This document shows, piece by piece, positions 28,689-38,434 of a stretch of DNA of 64,000 nucleotides. The stretch spans positions 1,051,106 to 1,115,105 of the forward strand of contig NZ_JAMDLI010000008.1 of assembly GCF_023721815.1 (NCBI RefSeq). The letters are read 5' to 3'. Source of the stretch: Pleomorphomonas sp. JP5. Lineage in GTDB: Bacteria > Pseudomonadota > Alphaproteobacteria > Rhizobiales > Pleomorphomonadaceae. Both the position numbers and the translations under genes were made by a program. The notes beneath the pieces are model-generated. The model had not been told where the DNA came from. It saw only the letters and a list, made by a program, of their open reading frames with translations, and ran no database searches. How positions within the stretch are numbered: position 1 is the stretch's first letter; each line of letters opens with the position of its first letter.

Positions 28689-29495
28689 CTATCCGACCGC
28701 GACGGCGGAACTGGAGGCGATCCGCCCCATACGTTCTCGGACCGCAATGGCCTTGGAGATCAGCGAGGCAAAACCGGCAGGCGTCCAAGCCGCACGACCA
28801 ATGAACAAGCCATCGATCGTCGGTTCGGCAGCAAGCACGGCCGCGTTGTCGGGATTAACGCTGCCGCCGTAGAGCACCGGCACCAGTGGAGCCCCCAGTT
28901 CACTCAAGGTGGCATGAAGAGCCACGTGGACCTCGCGCGCCTCCTCGGCGGTTGCCGGCACGCCAGCCTCGCCGATCGCCCATATTGGCTCATAGGCCAC
29001 GAGGCAACGGCCGACCTCACTTCCGCAAAGGCCAGAAAAGGCCAGCTTCACCTGGCGTGTGACCGCTTCCGCCGAAGCGCCGGCCGCTCGTTCCCCGGCA
29101 CTGTCGCCGACGCAAAGCAGAGGCTTCAGACCGTGCCGCAAGGCAGTCTTCACCTTCATGTTGATCGTTTCGTCGGTCTCGCCGAAATACTCCCGCCGCT
29201 CCGAATGGCCGAGTTCGACCAGATCGATATCGAACTCGTCGAGCATCGACGCCGATATCTCGCCAGTATAGGCGCCGGCATCGGCCCAGTGCATGTTCTG
29301 CGCTCCAAGCAGAAGAGGCGTCGTACCGATCGCCTCCCGCGCGGCAGCCAGAGCGGTGAACGGAGGAATGACGAACAATGCGTAGTCGTCACCGATATCG
29401 GCCGGCAGACGCGTCCTCAAGTCGGCTATGTAGCGCCGAGTTTCGGCAACCGTCTTGTTCATCTTCCAACCGGTACCGATCCAGAATGTACTCAC
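28689..29495 (-). CDS. Triosephosphate isomerase-family protein, probably L-erythrulose-1-phosphate isomerase (EryH/LerI type)
   Basis: A 268-residue TIM barrel. Catalytic residues are conserved: K11 (GWKMNKT), H97 (ELGHSERR) and E169 (AYEPIWAIG), with the phosphate loop YGGSVN at 209. The flexible loop 6, which in true triosephosphate isomerases reads TGK, is here EAGVPA (175-180), as in the EryH/LerI isomerases that act on four-carbon ketose phosphates. GTG 29495 has GGAGG 5 bp before it. It is the third gene of the dhaK-dhaL operon. Conversion of L-erythrulose 1-phosphate to D-erythrulose 4-phosphate is the proposed reaction. Confidence 0.85.
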   Translation of the reverse strand: MSTFWIGTGWKMNKTVAETRRYIADLRTRLPADIGDDYALFVIPPFTALAAAREAIGTTPLLLGAQNMHWADAGAYTGEISASMLDEFDIDLVELGHSERREYFGETDETINMKVKTALRHGLKPLLCVGDSAGERAAGASAEAVTRQVKLAFSGLCGSEVGRCLVAYEPIWAIGEAGVPATAEEAREVHVALHATLSELGAPLVPVLYGGSVNPDNAAVLAAEPTIDGLFIGRAAWTPAGFASLISKAIAVRERMGRIASSSAVAVG

Positions 29496-29702
29496 CTCAG
29501 CCTCCGCCTCACGGCGGCGAAGGTCATTTGCCCTCGCGAACCGCTCTTCGCTAGAGCACGTCCGGCGAACTCTGGTTCGCAGACATGCTCCATCTCTTTG
29601 CCTGTACGCAACTCGGAACGCAAAACCGGATTCCGCTTTCGCGGGAGTTGCACTGGAGGTCACCGCCGATCTCTCATCGATCACCAGTACCGCCAGGACA
29701 GC

Positions 29703-30335
29703 TCACGCGGCAATATAGTCGCGCATTGCCTCTAGGATCAGCGACATCGAAACAGCCCCGGGATCCGGATGCCCCAGCGACCGCTCCCCGAGCGTCCTCG
29801 CCTTGCCGGTGGTCGCGATCATGTCCTTGGTCGCCTCGACACCACCCTTGGCGGCATCCGTTGCCTCTTTCACCACCTCGACCAAGCCGCGCGCGATCGC
29901 GGTCTTCGCAGCGGTGGCAGCCGGGGCCAAGGCGTCGATCATGGTTTTCTGGCCAGGCTTGGCAGCGCCTCGCTTCTCGACACCTTCAAGTCCCAACGCA
30001 AGGAACCCGGCAAAGCCTTCTGCATTGAGAACCGCTTGTCCGTCGAAGGCGGCGCTGCCAGACCGAAACATGGTCCCGAAAATGGCACCGGCGGCGCCGC
30101 CGGTCTTGGCCATGATCGCCGTGCCGGCCGCCTTGAACACGGCAGAGACCGAAACGGGCTCGGTTGACGCCATGGCTTCCTCGACGGCGGAGAAACCGCG
30201 CCGCATGCCAATGCCGTGATCGCCGTCGCCGATCGCCTGATCGACCTGGGTCAACATATCCACATTGGCGACAAGGTGCCGGGCCACGGCCGAGAGCATG
30301 TCCCGCGCCTGGACTGGTGTAAGGGTATCGTGCAT
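29703..30335 (-). CDS. dhaL: Dihydroxyacetone kinase-type subunit DhaL, pair 1
   Basis: A 210-residue ADP/ATP-binding subunit of a DhaK-DhaL kinase. The magnesium-binding aspartates lie in AIGDGDHGIGM (35-44), with KTGGAAGAIFGTMFR and KPGQKTMIDAL downstream. ATG 30335 lies 2 bp after the dhaK stop and GAGG sits 8 bp before it. No DhaM (PTS phosphodonor) gene is nearby, so ATP is the likely phosphate donor. The ketose is inferred to be erythrulose or a related tetrulose or pentulose from the neighbouring isomerase gene. Confidence 0.92.
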   Translation of the reverse strand: MHDTLTPVQARDMLSAVARHLVANVDMLTQVDQAIGDGDHGIGMRRGFSAVEEAMASTEPVSVSAVFKAAGTAIMAKTGGAAGAIFGTMFRSGSAAFDGQAVLNAEGFAGFLALGLEGVEKRGAAKPGQKTMIDALAPAATAAKTAIARGLVEVVKEATDAAKGGVEATKDMIATTGKARTLGERSLGHPDPGAVSMSLILEAMRDYIAA

Positions 30336-30337
30336 GG

Positions 30338-31342
30338 TCAAGACCTCGAGTAGGCGAAGGAACGAGCCGGCATATCCAGATAGCGCTTCAGCTCGTCGTC
30401 GAGCTTCATCAGGGTGATCGACAGGCCGGCCATCTCCTGGCAGGTCAGGAATGAGCCGACGTCCGTCCTGTGAACGGCGATTCCACGCTTGGCGAGGACC
30501 TGATGCACCTTGCGGGCGACGATCAGCATTTCCATGCAGGTCGTCGCGCCAAGGTTGTTCACGAGAAGAGCGACCTCATCGCCCGACGAGAACGGCAGGT
30601 CGGCAAGAATGCGGTCCGTCATTTCCTCGGCGATGGCATCCGCGTCTGTGATCTTGCGGCGAGCAATACCCGGTTCGCCGTGCGCGCCCATGCCGATCTC
30701 GATCTCGTCCTCGGGCAGCTCGAAGGTCCGTTCCCCTGTCTCGGGAATGGAGCCTGCCGCAAGGGCAACACCCATCGAGCGCGTATTGTCGCGCGCTTTC
30801 ACCGCGACGCGATACACATCATCAAGGTCTTTCAGCTCGGCTGCCGCACCACCGGCCACCTTGATCACGAAGAAGTCGCCGGCGATGCCACGCCGGTCGG
30901 TGATGCGATCGAGAGGCGCGGCGGCAACATCGTCCCACACGCGAACGGTACGGGTGACGATGCCCGCTTCCTCGGCAAGTTCGGCGGCGATGTCGAAGTT
31001 CATGTTGTCGCCGGCATAGTTGCCGTAGACCATCAGCACGCCTCGACCACGATCCACGGCGGACAACGTGTCGAGCACGAGATCGGGCGTCGGCGCGGCA
31101 AACACTTCGCCACAGGGCGCGCCGTCCGCGAGATTGGGTCCGACGAAGCCCGGAAACATCGGTTCGTGCCCGCTGCCGCCGCCGATCAGCAGCGCCACCT
31201 TATCGTCGGCGAGTTTCGTGCGCACAACGGCGTTGCGATCATCAAGACGACGCAGATCGCCACCTGACGCAGCCACCAGACCGTCGATGAGCTCGGTGAC
31301 GACGTTCACTGGATTATTGAGCAGTTTCTTCGGCTTAGCCAT
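30338..31342 (-). CDS. dhaK: Dihydroxyacetone kinase-type subunit DhaK, pair 1
   Basis: A 334-residue ketose-binding subunit. The residue that binds substrate covalently as a hemiaminal is H221 in GMGAHGEPG. H59 (GGGSGHEP) and D112 (GDNMNF) match the catalytic pair of E. coli DhaK. It heads an operon dhaK-dhaL-isomerase. The upstream 467-bp spacer is shared with a divergent polyol dehydrogenase gene. DhaK-family kinases also phosphorylate D- and L-erythrulose, which fits this locus better than dihydroxyacetone. Confidence 0.93.
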   Translation of the reverse strand: MAKPKKLLNNPVNVVTELIDGLVAASGGDLRRLDDRNAVVRTKLADDKVALLIGGGSGHEPMFPGFVGPNLADGAPCGEVFAAPTPDLVLDTLSAVDRGRGVLMVYGNYAGDNMNFDIAAELAEEAGIVTRTVRVWDDVAAAPLDRITDRRGIAGDFFVIKVAGGAAAELKDLDDVYRVAVKARDNTRSMGVALAAGSIPETGERTFELPEDEIEIGMGAHGEPGIARRKITDADAIAEEMTDRILADLPFSSGDEVALLVNNLGATTCMEMLIVARKVHQVLAKRGIAVHRTDVGSFLTCQEMAGLSITLMKLDDELKRYLDMPARSFAYSRS

Positions 31343-31809
31343 GCCGAGCCTCCCATTTCGTTATGCGACCGAGTTCACCCACAGAGCGCCGGCCGGGTTG
31401 AGGCAATAGGGCCACCGGGATGGGCACATGTCAATCACAATTTCACGATTCTGTTATTTTACTACCTGTTTTATGTTTATTTCAGAGCTTGATATCATCA
31501 AATTCACCATCATCCGGAGATCGAAAACACGGCCCACCGACAGGAAAATCCGCCAGAGAATATCTTATAACTGTATGTTTATAAATTGTTTTTCAGAAGA
31601 GTGCTCATCTTTCTATCGGGCTTTCGTGGGCGAACATACCGGCATCGATCGTCTCAGTCGCGGACTTGCTCACAGAGAGATTGAGTGTTATCAAACGACC
31701 ACAGATCGTGATGTTACTTAACACGCCCGGAAGGGTTAGCGACTTCGCGGGCAAGGATCAGTTCGCACGACATGTAGAGCCACGTGAGCAGAGGTGGAGG
31801 AGAGGAAAC
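31343..31809. other. Divergent regulatory region between dhaK pair 1 and a polyol dehydrogenase gene
   Basis: A 467-bp AT-rich spacer without a gene. It contains several TTATGTT/ATAACA-like tracts (31440-31500) and AGTGTTATCAAACG (about 31685-31698), possible binding sites for the DeoR or SorC regulators nearby. Promoters for both directions are expected here; none could be fixed with confidence. Confidence 0.4.
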
Positions 31810-32844
31810 ATGAAAGCGCTTGTTCTCGAGGAGATCGGCAAGATCCGGCTGCGGGACATCGATCTGCCGACCACGCCCGGACCGGACGACGTCAAGATCG
31901 CCATGAAGAACGTCGGCATCTGTGGCAGCGACGTACACTTCTACGAGCACGGCAACATCGGACCGTTCGTCGTCAAGGAGCCGATGGTTCTCGGCCATGA
32001 GGGCGCGGGCGTCGTTGTGGCGGTGGGAGCCAACGTCACCTCGTTCAAGGTCGGCGACAAGGTCTGCATGGAGCCGGGCATTCCCGACTGGACCTCCAGG
32101 GCCTCGCGCATGGGGCTCTACAATCTCGATCCGGCCGTGCGCTTCTGGGCAACGCCGCCGGTTCACGGCTGTCTGGCACCGGAGGTCATCCATCCGGCGA
32201 ACCTTACCTTCAAGTTGCCCGACAATGTGAGCCTGGCCGAGGGCGCCATGGTCGAGCCGTTGGCCGTTGGCATGCAGGCTGCCACCAAGGCGCGCATCCA
32301 GCCGGGTGCGACGGCTGCGGTGATCGGCTCCGGCACAATCGGCATCATGACAGCATTGTCAGCCGTGGCCGCCGGCTGCTCCGACGTTTTCGTCATCGAT
32401 ATCCAGCAGGAGAAGCTCGACGTTGCCGCCAAGTATCCGGCATTGACGCCGATCAACCTCTCCAAGGAGGACGCCGTCGCCCGGGTTCGCAACGCCACCG
32501 GCGGCTGGGGCGTGGATGCCGTCTTCGAGGCGAGCGGCAGCATGAAGGCCTATGACACGCTGTTCGACTACGCATGCCCGGGCGGTTGCGCGGTGCTGGT
32601 AGGCATGCCGGCGAAGCCCGTGGCCTACGACGTCGTGGCCGGACAGGCCAAGGAACTGCGCGTCGAGCACGTGTTCCGCTACGCCAACATTTACGACCGT
32701 GCGATCAACCTGCTCGCCTCGGGCAAGATCGACGTCAAGCCTCTGATCTCGAAGTGCTACTCCTTCGAGCAGTCGGTCGAGGCCTTCGAGTTCGCGGCCA
32801 AGGCCCCCGCCAACGTCATCAAGACGCAGATCGTCTTCGGTTGA
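31810..32844 (+). CDS. Zinc-dependent polyol dehydrogenase, xylitol/sorbitol dehydrogenase type
   Basis: A 344-residue medium-chain dehydrogenase. Catalytic zinc ligands are C38, H63, E64 and E149, and the NAD motif is GSGTIG (173-178). The four structural-zinc cysteines are missing. The segment [20 protein letters not shown] and [10 protein letters not shown] is typical of xylitol and sorbitol dehydrogenases, which oxidise a polyol at C2 to a ketose. GGAGAGGAAAC precedes ATG 31810. With the divergent kinase operon it could feed a ketose to DhaKL. The exact polyol cannot be read from sequence. Confidence 0.88.
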   Translation: MKALVLEEIGKIRLRDIDLPTTPGPDDVKIAMKNVGICGSDVHFYEHGNIGPFVVKEPMVLGHEGAGVVVAVGANVTSFKVGDKVCMEPGIPDWTSRASRMGLYNLDPAVRFWATPPVHGCLAPEVIHPANLTFKLPDNVSLAEGAMVEPLAVGMQAATKARIQPGATAAVIGSGTIGIMTALSAVAAGCSDVFVIDIQQEKLDVAAKYPALTPINLSKEDAVARVRNATGGWGVDAVFEASGSMKAYDTLFDYACPGGCAVLVGMPAKPVAYDVVAGQAKELRVEHVFRYANIYDRAINLLASGKIDVKPLISKCYSFEQSVEAFEFAAKAPANVIKTQIVFG

Positions 32845-32851
32845 CCGCAAC

Positions 32852-32879
32852 GCCGCCGGATCCCTTCGGACCCGGCGGC
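32852..32879. terminator. Bidirectional hairpin between convergent dehydrogenase and SorC genes
   Basis: GCCGCCGG-A-TCC, loop CTTC, GGA-C-CCGGCGGC: 11 paired bases with one internal mismatch, in the 47-bp gap between two stop codons. It probably ends transcription from both sides. Confidence 0.6.
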
Positions 32880-32891
32880 CCCTTATCGCAG

Positions 32892-33887
32892 CTATTGCCC
32901 CGTGGCCAACCTCTGTGCCCGTTGCCGGCGCTTGCTGGTTGCATCGTCAAGGGCAAGGACGGTGTGCGCGTTGGCCGAGCTTGTGGCCAACGTATTGACG
33001 ACACCGGTCCTGAGCGCGCCGAGAATTCCCGCCGCCTTGGTGTTCTCGCTGGCGATGGCGACGACATTTGGAATTCGCCCGAGTTCCCCGACCGTCAGGC
33101 CAATGATGCGTCCCTGCATCGGCGTACGCGATTGATTGCCCTCGATATCGATGAAGTCGTAGCCCATCAGGTCGCCGATGGTTCCCGACAAGCGGGCCTC
33201 GACGATCTCCTGTGGCGAGAACCAGCCCATGCGAACCATGTTGCTGTCTTCGCTGAGATCGCCAACGCCGATCAGCGCGATGTCGGCGCGGCGTGCGCGG
33301 TCGAGCGTCTGCTTGATGGTGTCGTTCTTCAGCAGCGCCGCGCGGATGTCAGGATTGGCAACCAAAGCCGGTGCATAAAGCGTTTCACTTTCGCCACCGA
33401 AGCGAGAAGCAAGGCGCCGGCAGATGTGGTCGGGGTTCATGAACTCCCCAGCCCTGAGAGAGCCTCCGATCGCCGAAACGAAGGTGACGGCCTTCTGAGT
33501 GGGGGCAAAAATGTTGTCGGCCACCGCGCCGACATTGCGCCCCATGCCAACGGCCACGATCATGCCGTCGAGCAGCGTCTTGTCGAGATAGTTGGCCACC
33601 AGATTGGCCAGCGCCGATCTCTGGGCGTCCGGATCGCGGTTATCGGCGGCGATCAGGACCCGATCGACCCCGAAACGCTTCACGAACTCCTGCTCAAGTC
33701 TCAGGCTGAGCGACGGGTGTGTCCGAACGGCGATCTCGACGATGCCTTCCTCGCGCGCCTGGCGGAGCAGGCGGCCAATCTTGGCACGCGACATGTGATA
33801 TTTGCGAGAAAGGGACTCCTGGGTCTCCTCTTCCAGATAGTAGGCTGCGGCGATTTCGGTCAGGATGGTCAGATCGGTGTCGTTCAT
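32892..33887 (-). CDS. SorC/EryD-type sugar-binding transcriptional regulator
   Basis: A 331-residue SorC-family regulator. The N-terminal helix-turn-helix (ESLSRKYHMSRAKIGRLLRQAREEG) is followed by a large sugar-phosphate-binding domain (VGMGRNVGAVADNIF, then LIGVGDLSEDSNM). The family includes EryD, the repressor of the Brucella erythritol genes, and regulators of pentitol use. ATG 33887 with GGGAG upstream is preferred to a longer frame. Its likely targets are the divergent kinase/dehydrogenase genes or the ABC importer. A perfect palindrome lies 73 bp upstream of its start. Confidence 0.92.
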   Translation of the reverse strand: MNDTDLTILTEIAAAYYLEEETQESLSRKYHMSRAKIGRLLRQAREEGIVEIAVRTHPSLSLRLEQEFVKRFGVDRVLIAADNRDPDAQRSALANLVANYLDKTLLDGMIVAVGMGRNVGAVADNIFAPTQKAVTFVSAIGGSLRAGEFMNPDHICRRLASRFGGESETLYAPALVANPDIRAALLKNDTIKQTLDRARRADIALIGVGDLSEDSNMVRMGWFSPQEIVEARLSGTIGDLMGYDFIDIEGNQSRTPMQGRIIGLTVGELGRIPNVVAIASENTKAAGILGALRTGVVNTLATSSANAHTVLALDDATSKRRQRAQRLATGQ

Positions 33888-33959
33888 GATCTCCCGCTCG
33901 CCCGCTCCGCCGCGCTTGCGACGGAGCGTGGGCCTCCTCTGCCGCAAGGACTACCGAAC

Positions 33960-33986
33960 AGCCGATCGACCATCGGTCGATCGGCT
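33960..33986. promoter_or_regulatory. Perfect 12-bp inverted repeat upstream of the SorC-type gene
   Basis: AGCCGATCGACC-ATC-GGTCGATCGGCT. It lies 73-99 bp before the regulator start and about 70 bp past the chemoreceptor stop. A 3-bp spacer suits an operator more than a hairpin loop. It is either an autoregulatory site or part of the chemoreceptor terminator. Confidence 0.5.
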
Positions 33987-34011
33987 CGCTTGAACAGTGG
34001 ATTAGCATATG

Positions 34012-34034
34012 GGCGGGGCGCGATCAGCCCCGCC
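34012..34034 (-). terminator. GC-rich hairpin after the chemoreceptor gene
   Basis: GGCGGGGC, 7-nt loop, GCCCCGCC, 21 bp past the stop codon of the minus-strand chemoreceptor. No T-run follows, so termination strength is uncertain. Confidence 0.45.
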
Positions 34035-34055
34035 GACCGGCGTAGAGAGACGTCC

Positions 34056-35750
34056 TCACGCCACCCGCATCTCCTCGACGAAGTTGCATACTTCCTCGCC
34101 GAGTTGAGCAGATTGCCGCTTCAGCTCTTCGGAAACCGTAAGCACGTGCCGCGCCGCCGTGTCGGTAAGCTGTGACGACACGCCGACCCTCTCCATGATC
34201 GTCGTCACCTGAGAGGCGGCCTCGGCGGCGAGTTGGGTACTGCGGGCGATCTCGGCAGTGGCCGAGCCCTGTTCTTCGACGGCGGAGGCAATCGACTGGG
34301 ACGACAGTTCGATGGTGGCCAACGTCTCAACGATGCCAGCCATTGCCCGCTCCGCCGTATCGGTCGCCGCCTTGATCTCGCCGATCTTGCCGCCGATCTT
34401 CTCGGTTGCGCCGGTCGTCTGGTTGGCCAGCTCCTTGACCTCGGCAGCGACAATCGCAAAGCCACGACCGGCCTCCCCGGCCCTCGCCGCTTCGATGGCG
34501 GCGTTGAGCGCCAGCAGGTTGGTCTGCGAGGCGATGTCGCTGATCATGCTGACCACCTCGCCGATCTCGTGCACCGCCGTCGACAATACCCTGACGCTGG
34601 AGGCGCTGCCGCGCGCCTCTTCCGCCGCCCGACTCGCCGTTACCGACGAGCGCTCGACCAGGGACGCGATCTCCTGGATGGAAGCGGCGAGTTCCTCGGC
34701 ACTGGCGGCCACCGCATGCACGTTCTGCGAAGCGTGATCGGCGGACGAAGAGCCTTCCCGTCCCTGCCGCGCCGTGTCGCCGGCCGTCTCCGTCAGATTG
34801 TTGGCCGAATCCGCGAGCGTCACCGACGAGGCGCCGAAGCCGGATACCATTTCCTGCGTCCGCTCGACGAAGCGCTCGGCGAGCCTGGCGCGCTCTGCAA
34901 TGATCGCCTGGTGACGGGCGTCGACGTCCTGTTGGGCGGCGCGCTCGGCAACGCCGGCAGCCAGAGCCCGGCGCAGAGCCTCGAGGCTCTCGGCCAGCGC
35001 CCCAACCTCATCCTTGCGATGATCGATCGGGATGGAAACATCGTAGTTTCCCCCCTCGATTTCGGCCATCATCCCAAGCAATCGGCGCAGCGGCTTCGAT
35101 ACCGTCCGGCTCATGAAGCCGATCCCGACCGCCATGACGATGATGACGGCAAGAAGCGTCCCTCCGGCGGAAAACCCGATCGAAAGCCAGGAGTAGGCAT
35201 TGCTAGCCTTGGACTCGGCCCGCACGTCCTTGAGCAGAACATCGTTGAAGCGGACGGCCGTGGCCTGGGACTTCTCGATGGCCGGTGTGCAAGACTTCAG
35301 CATGTCGTCGACCGCCGCATCGGTCTGCTTGCGATCGGGCGACATCAGCCTCTCCATGACGCTGCCACAGGTCTCCAGGAAAACCTTGTCGAGGTTCGAC
35401 CGGATGGCCTTCAGTTCCGTTGCCTTGGCTGGCAGGGCTTTGGCAGCCGCGTCGATATACTTGTTGAAGTTGGAGCGGCTGGTTGTACGCAACATCGCAG
35501 CTTGCTGGATCTGCTCCGGCGTGGATGCCGCCGCATTCTGATACATGGATGTTACGATATCGGAGATCGCTCGATTGGCGCGTCCGACGTAGTCGGCGGC
35601 TGCCACTGACCCGTTGAGCAGATCCGAATAGCGCTGGTCGACCATCAGCATGTTGACCGACGAGTAACCGCTGCCGAGCAGCGCCATCACACCGAGCGCT
35701 CCAACCAGAAAATTGGTCTTGAGCATCAGCGAGGCATTGACGATTCTCAT
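34056..35750 (-). CDS. Methyl-accepting chemotaxis protein, four-helix-bundle sensor type
   Basis: A 564-residue chemoreceptor. Membrane helices lie at about 10-31 and 188-212. The periplasmic part (about 32-187) is helical and resembles the 4HB_MCP sensor. HAMP follows at about 213-265, then a signalling domain with the tip [25 protein letters not shown] lies 5 bp before ATG 35750. It sits between the SorC regulator and the sugar ABC operon, so it may sense the polyol or its binding protein, but the ligand is not known. Confidence 0.92.
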   Translation of the reverse strand: MRIVNASLMLKTNFLVGALGVMALLGSGYSSVNMLMVDQRYSDLLNGSVAAADYVGRANRAISDIVTSMYQNAAASTPEQIQQAAMLRTTSRSNFNKYIDAAAKALPAKATELKAIRSNLDKVFLETCGSVMERLMSPDRKQTDAAVDDMLKSCTPAIEKSQATAVRFNDVLLKDVRAESKASNAYSWLSIGFSAGGTLLAVIIVMAVGIGFMSRTVSKPLRRLLGMMAEIEGGNYDVSIPIDHRKDEVGALAESLEALRRALAAGVAERAAQQDVDARHQAIIAERARLAERFVERTQEMVSGFGASSVTLADSANNLTETAGDTARQGREGSSSADHASQNVHAVAASAEELAASIQEIASLVERSSVTASRAAEEARGSASSVRVLSTAVHEIGEVVSMISDIASQTNLLALNAAIEAARAGEAGRGFAIVAAEVKELANQTTGATEKIGGKIGEIKAATDTAERAMAGIVETLATIELSSQSIASAVEEQGSATAEIARSTQLAAEAASQVTTIMERVGVSSQLTDTAARHVLTVSEELKRQSAQLGEEVCNFVEEMRVA

Positions 35751-36080
35751 GACTTTCCCCTTCCGGAGCCGGCTTCGCTTACCAAGACCGCCCCTCCTCC
35801 TCCGCCACCCACCGCCTGGAGCATCGAGCTATCGCTCCGCATGCGCCCCACCAGGCCGGCCCTTTGGTTTGGCTCTATCCCCTGGTGTGTCCCGGGAGGT
35901 GACATCACGCAACATCGGACACCCGAGGCCTTCTCAGGACAGAGCGCCACTCGAATGTCACTTTCAACAAAACAATATGACCACAATTATTGATATAGTT
36001 CTAACGCGACGGCACACACAATCGCTTCCTCTCGGCAACCGAGACCACGCGAGAGTGGGGTGTCGCGTCAATCGGAACAG

Positions 36081-36112
36081 AAAAAGGCCCGCATCGCCTT
36101 CACGATGCGGGC
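36081..36112 (-). terminator. Intrinsic terminator of the sugar ABC operon
   Basis: On the minus strand a perfect 10-bp stem (GCCCGCATCG / CGATGCGGGC, 6-nt loop) is followed by CTTTTT. It lies about 210 bp past the binding-protein stop codon. Confidence 0.75.
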
Positions 36113-36263
36113 AAAACCCTGCTTTCGAGCCGTAGAACGCGCCCCACACCTCGGAGGCGCGACCGGCAACAATCTGACTGCTTACGTCTTGGCCGCCGTC
36201 CCTTCGGGGGAGCAAAGGCCGACGGGCCAAGTGGCCGGAAAGCCGGGTTTGTGGCGCTCGGGA

Positions 36264-36306
36264 CCTCCGGTCGAGTGACGATCACTTGTCCGCACTCGAC
36301 CGGAGG
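36264..36306 (-). terminator. Long perfect hairpin just after the binding-protein gene
   Basis: A 14-bp perfect inverted repeat (CCTCCGGTCGAGTG / CACTCGACCGGAGG) with a 15-nt loop, 15 bp past the stop. No T-run follows. It may protect the mRNA 3' end or act together with the terminator farther downstream. Confidence 0.55.
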
Positions 36307-36320
36307 GTAGCATCGCCGAG

Positions 36321-37268
36321 TTATTCGGACAGCACGAAGGGCGAGGTCATCTTGTCGACGTTGTCCTTGGTGATCAGGAAGCAGTCATAGAGCTGCTTCT
36401 CTGTGTCGACGCCCGTCTTGCCGGTCTTGATGAAGTTGTCCGCCTGCTCGACCGCCTTCTGGGAGAAGGTCGCCACCGGCTGAAGGACGGTATACTGCAG
36501 TTCACCGGCCTTGATCGCGGCAACCGCGTCGGGCGATCCGTCGAAGCCGCCCACCTTAACCTTGTCGAGCTTGCCGGCTTCCTTGAGAGCGGCCACAGCA
36601 CCGAGCGCCATCTCGTCGTTGCCGGAGATCACGCCGATGATGTCGGGATGAGCCTGCAGCAGGGACTGCATCTTCTTGTAGCCCTGCGCGCGGTCCCAGT
36701 TGGCCACTTCACGGCCGACCTTGATAAGGTCGGGATACTGGGTCAGCACGGTCTCGTAGCCATTCGAGCGCGTGGCGGCGTTGTTGTCTGACGGGTTGCC
36801 GAACAGTTCGACGTAGTTGCCCGACTCGCCGACCATCTGAACCCACTGCTGGGCGCCGACGGCAGCACCCTGAGCGTTGTTGGAAACCAACTGCGCCTTG
36901 GCGAGACCTTCCTGGTTGATCTCGGCGTTCACCAGGAACACGGGGATGTTGGCGGCAACCGCCTTCTTGACCGCGCCCACCGAACCATCGGCATTGGCCG
37001 GATCGAGGATGATGGCCACCGACTTGTTGGTGATCGCGGTATCGATCAGCGTGCTTTCGGTGTTGGTGTCTCCCTTGTGGGCGGCGACGTTGGCGGTGTA
37101 GCCGAGCTTTTCGGCCGTCGCCTTGGCAACCTCGCCTTCGGTGAACCAATAAGGATTGGCAGGGTCGGTGACGATGATGGAGATGAGGCCGTCGGCATAG
37201 GCGTAGCCGGCCATCATCGGAGTCACGGCAGCAGCGGCCAGGAGCACGCGGCGGAAGGCGTTAGGCAT
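36321..37268 (-). CDS. Sugar/polyol ABC transporter periplasmic binding protein (RbsB family)
   Basis: A 315-residue type I periplasmic binding protein. The signal peptide is residues 1-25 (AYA/DG). Family segments are SIIVTDPANPYWFTEGEVAKA, DTAITNKSVAIILDPANAD and VISGNDEMALGAVAAL. ATG 37268 follows GGGAGAG. It is the last gene of an operon DUF2291-ATPase-permease-binding protein. In related loci such proteins bind erythritol, threitol or similar polyols. Given the surrounding enzymes a tetritol or pentitol ligand is likely. Confidence 0.92.
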   Translation of the reverse strand: MPNAFRRVLLAAAAVTPMMAGYAYADGLISIIVTDPANPYWFTEGEVAKATAEKLGYTANVAAHKGDTNTESTLIDTAITNKSVAIILDPANADGSVGAVKKAVAANIPVFLVNAEINQEGLAKAQLVSNNAQGAAVGAQQWVQMVGESGNYVELFGNPSDNNAATRSNGYETVLTQYPDLIKVGREVANWDRAQGYKKMQSLLQAHPDIIGVISGNDEMALGAVAALKEAGKLDKVKVGGFDGSPDAVAAIKAGELQYTVLQPVATFSQKAVEQADNFIKTGKTGVDTEKQLYDCFLITKDNVDKMTSPFVLSE

Positions 37269-37369
37269 GTTTCTCTCCCTAGGTTGTTTTTCGCGCCGGA
37301 CAGGCGACGAAGCTTTCCGCCCAGGCATTTTCCTCCGGCCTGGAGCAGAGAAGAGCGGAAGAACGGCAG

Positions 37370-38410
37370 CTAGAAGCGCTTGCCACCGTACTGAAGGCTG
37401 TTGAGCAAGACGGCGAGCACGATGACCGCGCCGGTGAAGACGGTCTGCCAGTAGGCGGAGACGCCGATGATCACCAGGCCGTCGGACAGGAAGCCGATGA
37501 CGAAGGCGCCCAGCATGGTTCCCCGCACCGTGCCGCGGCCACCGTTGAGCGACGCACCACCAATCACGACCGCGGCGATGGCGATCATTTCATAGGTGAA
37601 ACCGGCGGTCGGACCGGCCGACGTCAACTGTGAGGACAGCACCAGCCCGGCAACCGACGCCAGCATTCCGGAGAGTGCATAGACGCAGATGTGCACGAAG
37701 GGGACCGGGACACCCGACAACTCGGCGGCGCGCTGGTTGCCGCCAGTGGCGTAGATCCAGCGGCCAAAGGCGCTACGGGCCAGGATGATGCCGAAGATGG
37801 CAGCCAGCAGGGCAAGGATGATCACGCTCACCGGAATTCCGAACAGGCGATTGAAGCCCAGCCAGTCGAAACCAGTGTTGCCGTAGGTCTCGTTGCCTCC
37901 GAGATTGTTGTAAGTAAGGCCGTTGGTAATCAGCAGCGCAATACCGCGAGCCACATAGAGAATGCCCAGCGTCGCGACGAAGGAGGGAACCCGCAGGTAG
38001 GCCACGAGGACGCCGGTGATCGAACCGAGGAATGCGCCGAAGGCCAACGTCATCACCGTCACAGCCCATACCGGCGGATAAAGGATGACGCCGAAAGAGT
38101 TGATGGTGATGCCCTGCATCAGGAAGCCGGCGATGATGCCGGCAAGGCCGAGCACCGAGCCAACCGACAGATCGATGCCGCCGGTCAGGATGACGAGGAG
38201 CATGCCGATCGCCAGAATACCGTAGATCGCCACATGCGACGACATGATGAGAAGGTTGCTGACAGTCAGGTAGTTTGGTGACATCAGCGAGAAGAAGATG
38301 ATGATCACCAGAAGCGCACCAAAAGCACGTCCCTCGATGAGAAGTCCGGCTATGTTGATCTTTGGCTTGGCAGCGGTTGGGTTCATTTTCGAAACATCTG
38401 TGCTAGACAT
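37370..38410 (-). CDS. Sugar/polyol ABC transporter permease (RbsC family)
   Basis: A 346-residue permease with about ten membrane helices and the family hallmark GGIDLSVGSVLGLAG near residue 75. RGTVRGTMLGAFVIGFLSDGLVI is near the C-terminus. ATG 38410, with AGGA 8 bp before it, is preferred to GTG 38428. It lies 24 bp after the ATPase stop and forms the membrane channel of the importer. Confidence 0.94.
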   Translation of the reverse strand: MSSTDVSKMNPTAAKPKINIAGLLIEGRAFGALLVIIIFFSLMSPNYLTVSNLLIMSSHVAIYGILAIGMLLVILTGGIDLSVGSVLGLAGIIAGFLMQGITINSFGVILYPPVWAVTVMTLAFGAFLGSITGVLVAYLRVPSFVATLGILYVARGIALLITNGLTYNNLGGNETYGNTGFDWLGFNRLFGIPVSVIILALLAAIFGIILARSAFGRWIYATGGNQRAAELSGVPVPFVHICVYALSGMLASVAGLVLSSQLTSAGPTAGFTYEMIAIAAVVIGGASLNGGRGTVRGTMLGAFVIGFLSDGLVIIGVSAYWQTVFTGAVIVLAVLLNSLQYGGKRF

Positions 38411-38434
38411 CAACGTTGTCCTGCTCACTGGACT

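Larger units (their letters stand above)
35751..36320. other. Intergenic region, about 570 bp, with terminators of the ABC operon
   Basis: No gene was accepted. It holds two hairpins downstream of the ABC operon (listed separately) and an AT-rich stretch (35965-36005) that may carry the chemoreceptor promoter. Confidence 0.5.

Noticed and set aside
28689..29495. Annotation as housekeeping triosephosphate isomerase
   Set aside because: Loop 6 lacks TGK, and the gene lies in an inducible kinase operon rather than a glycolytic context.
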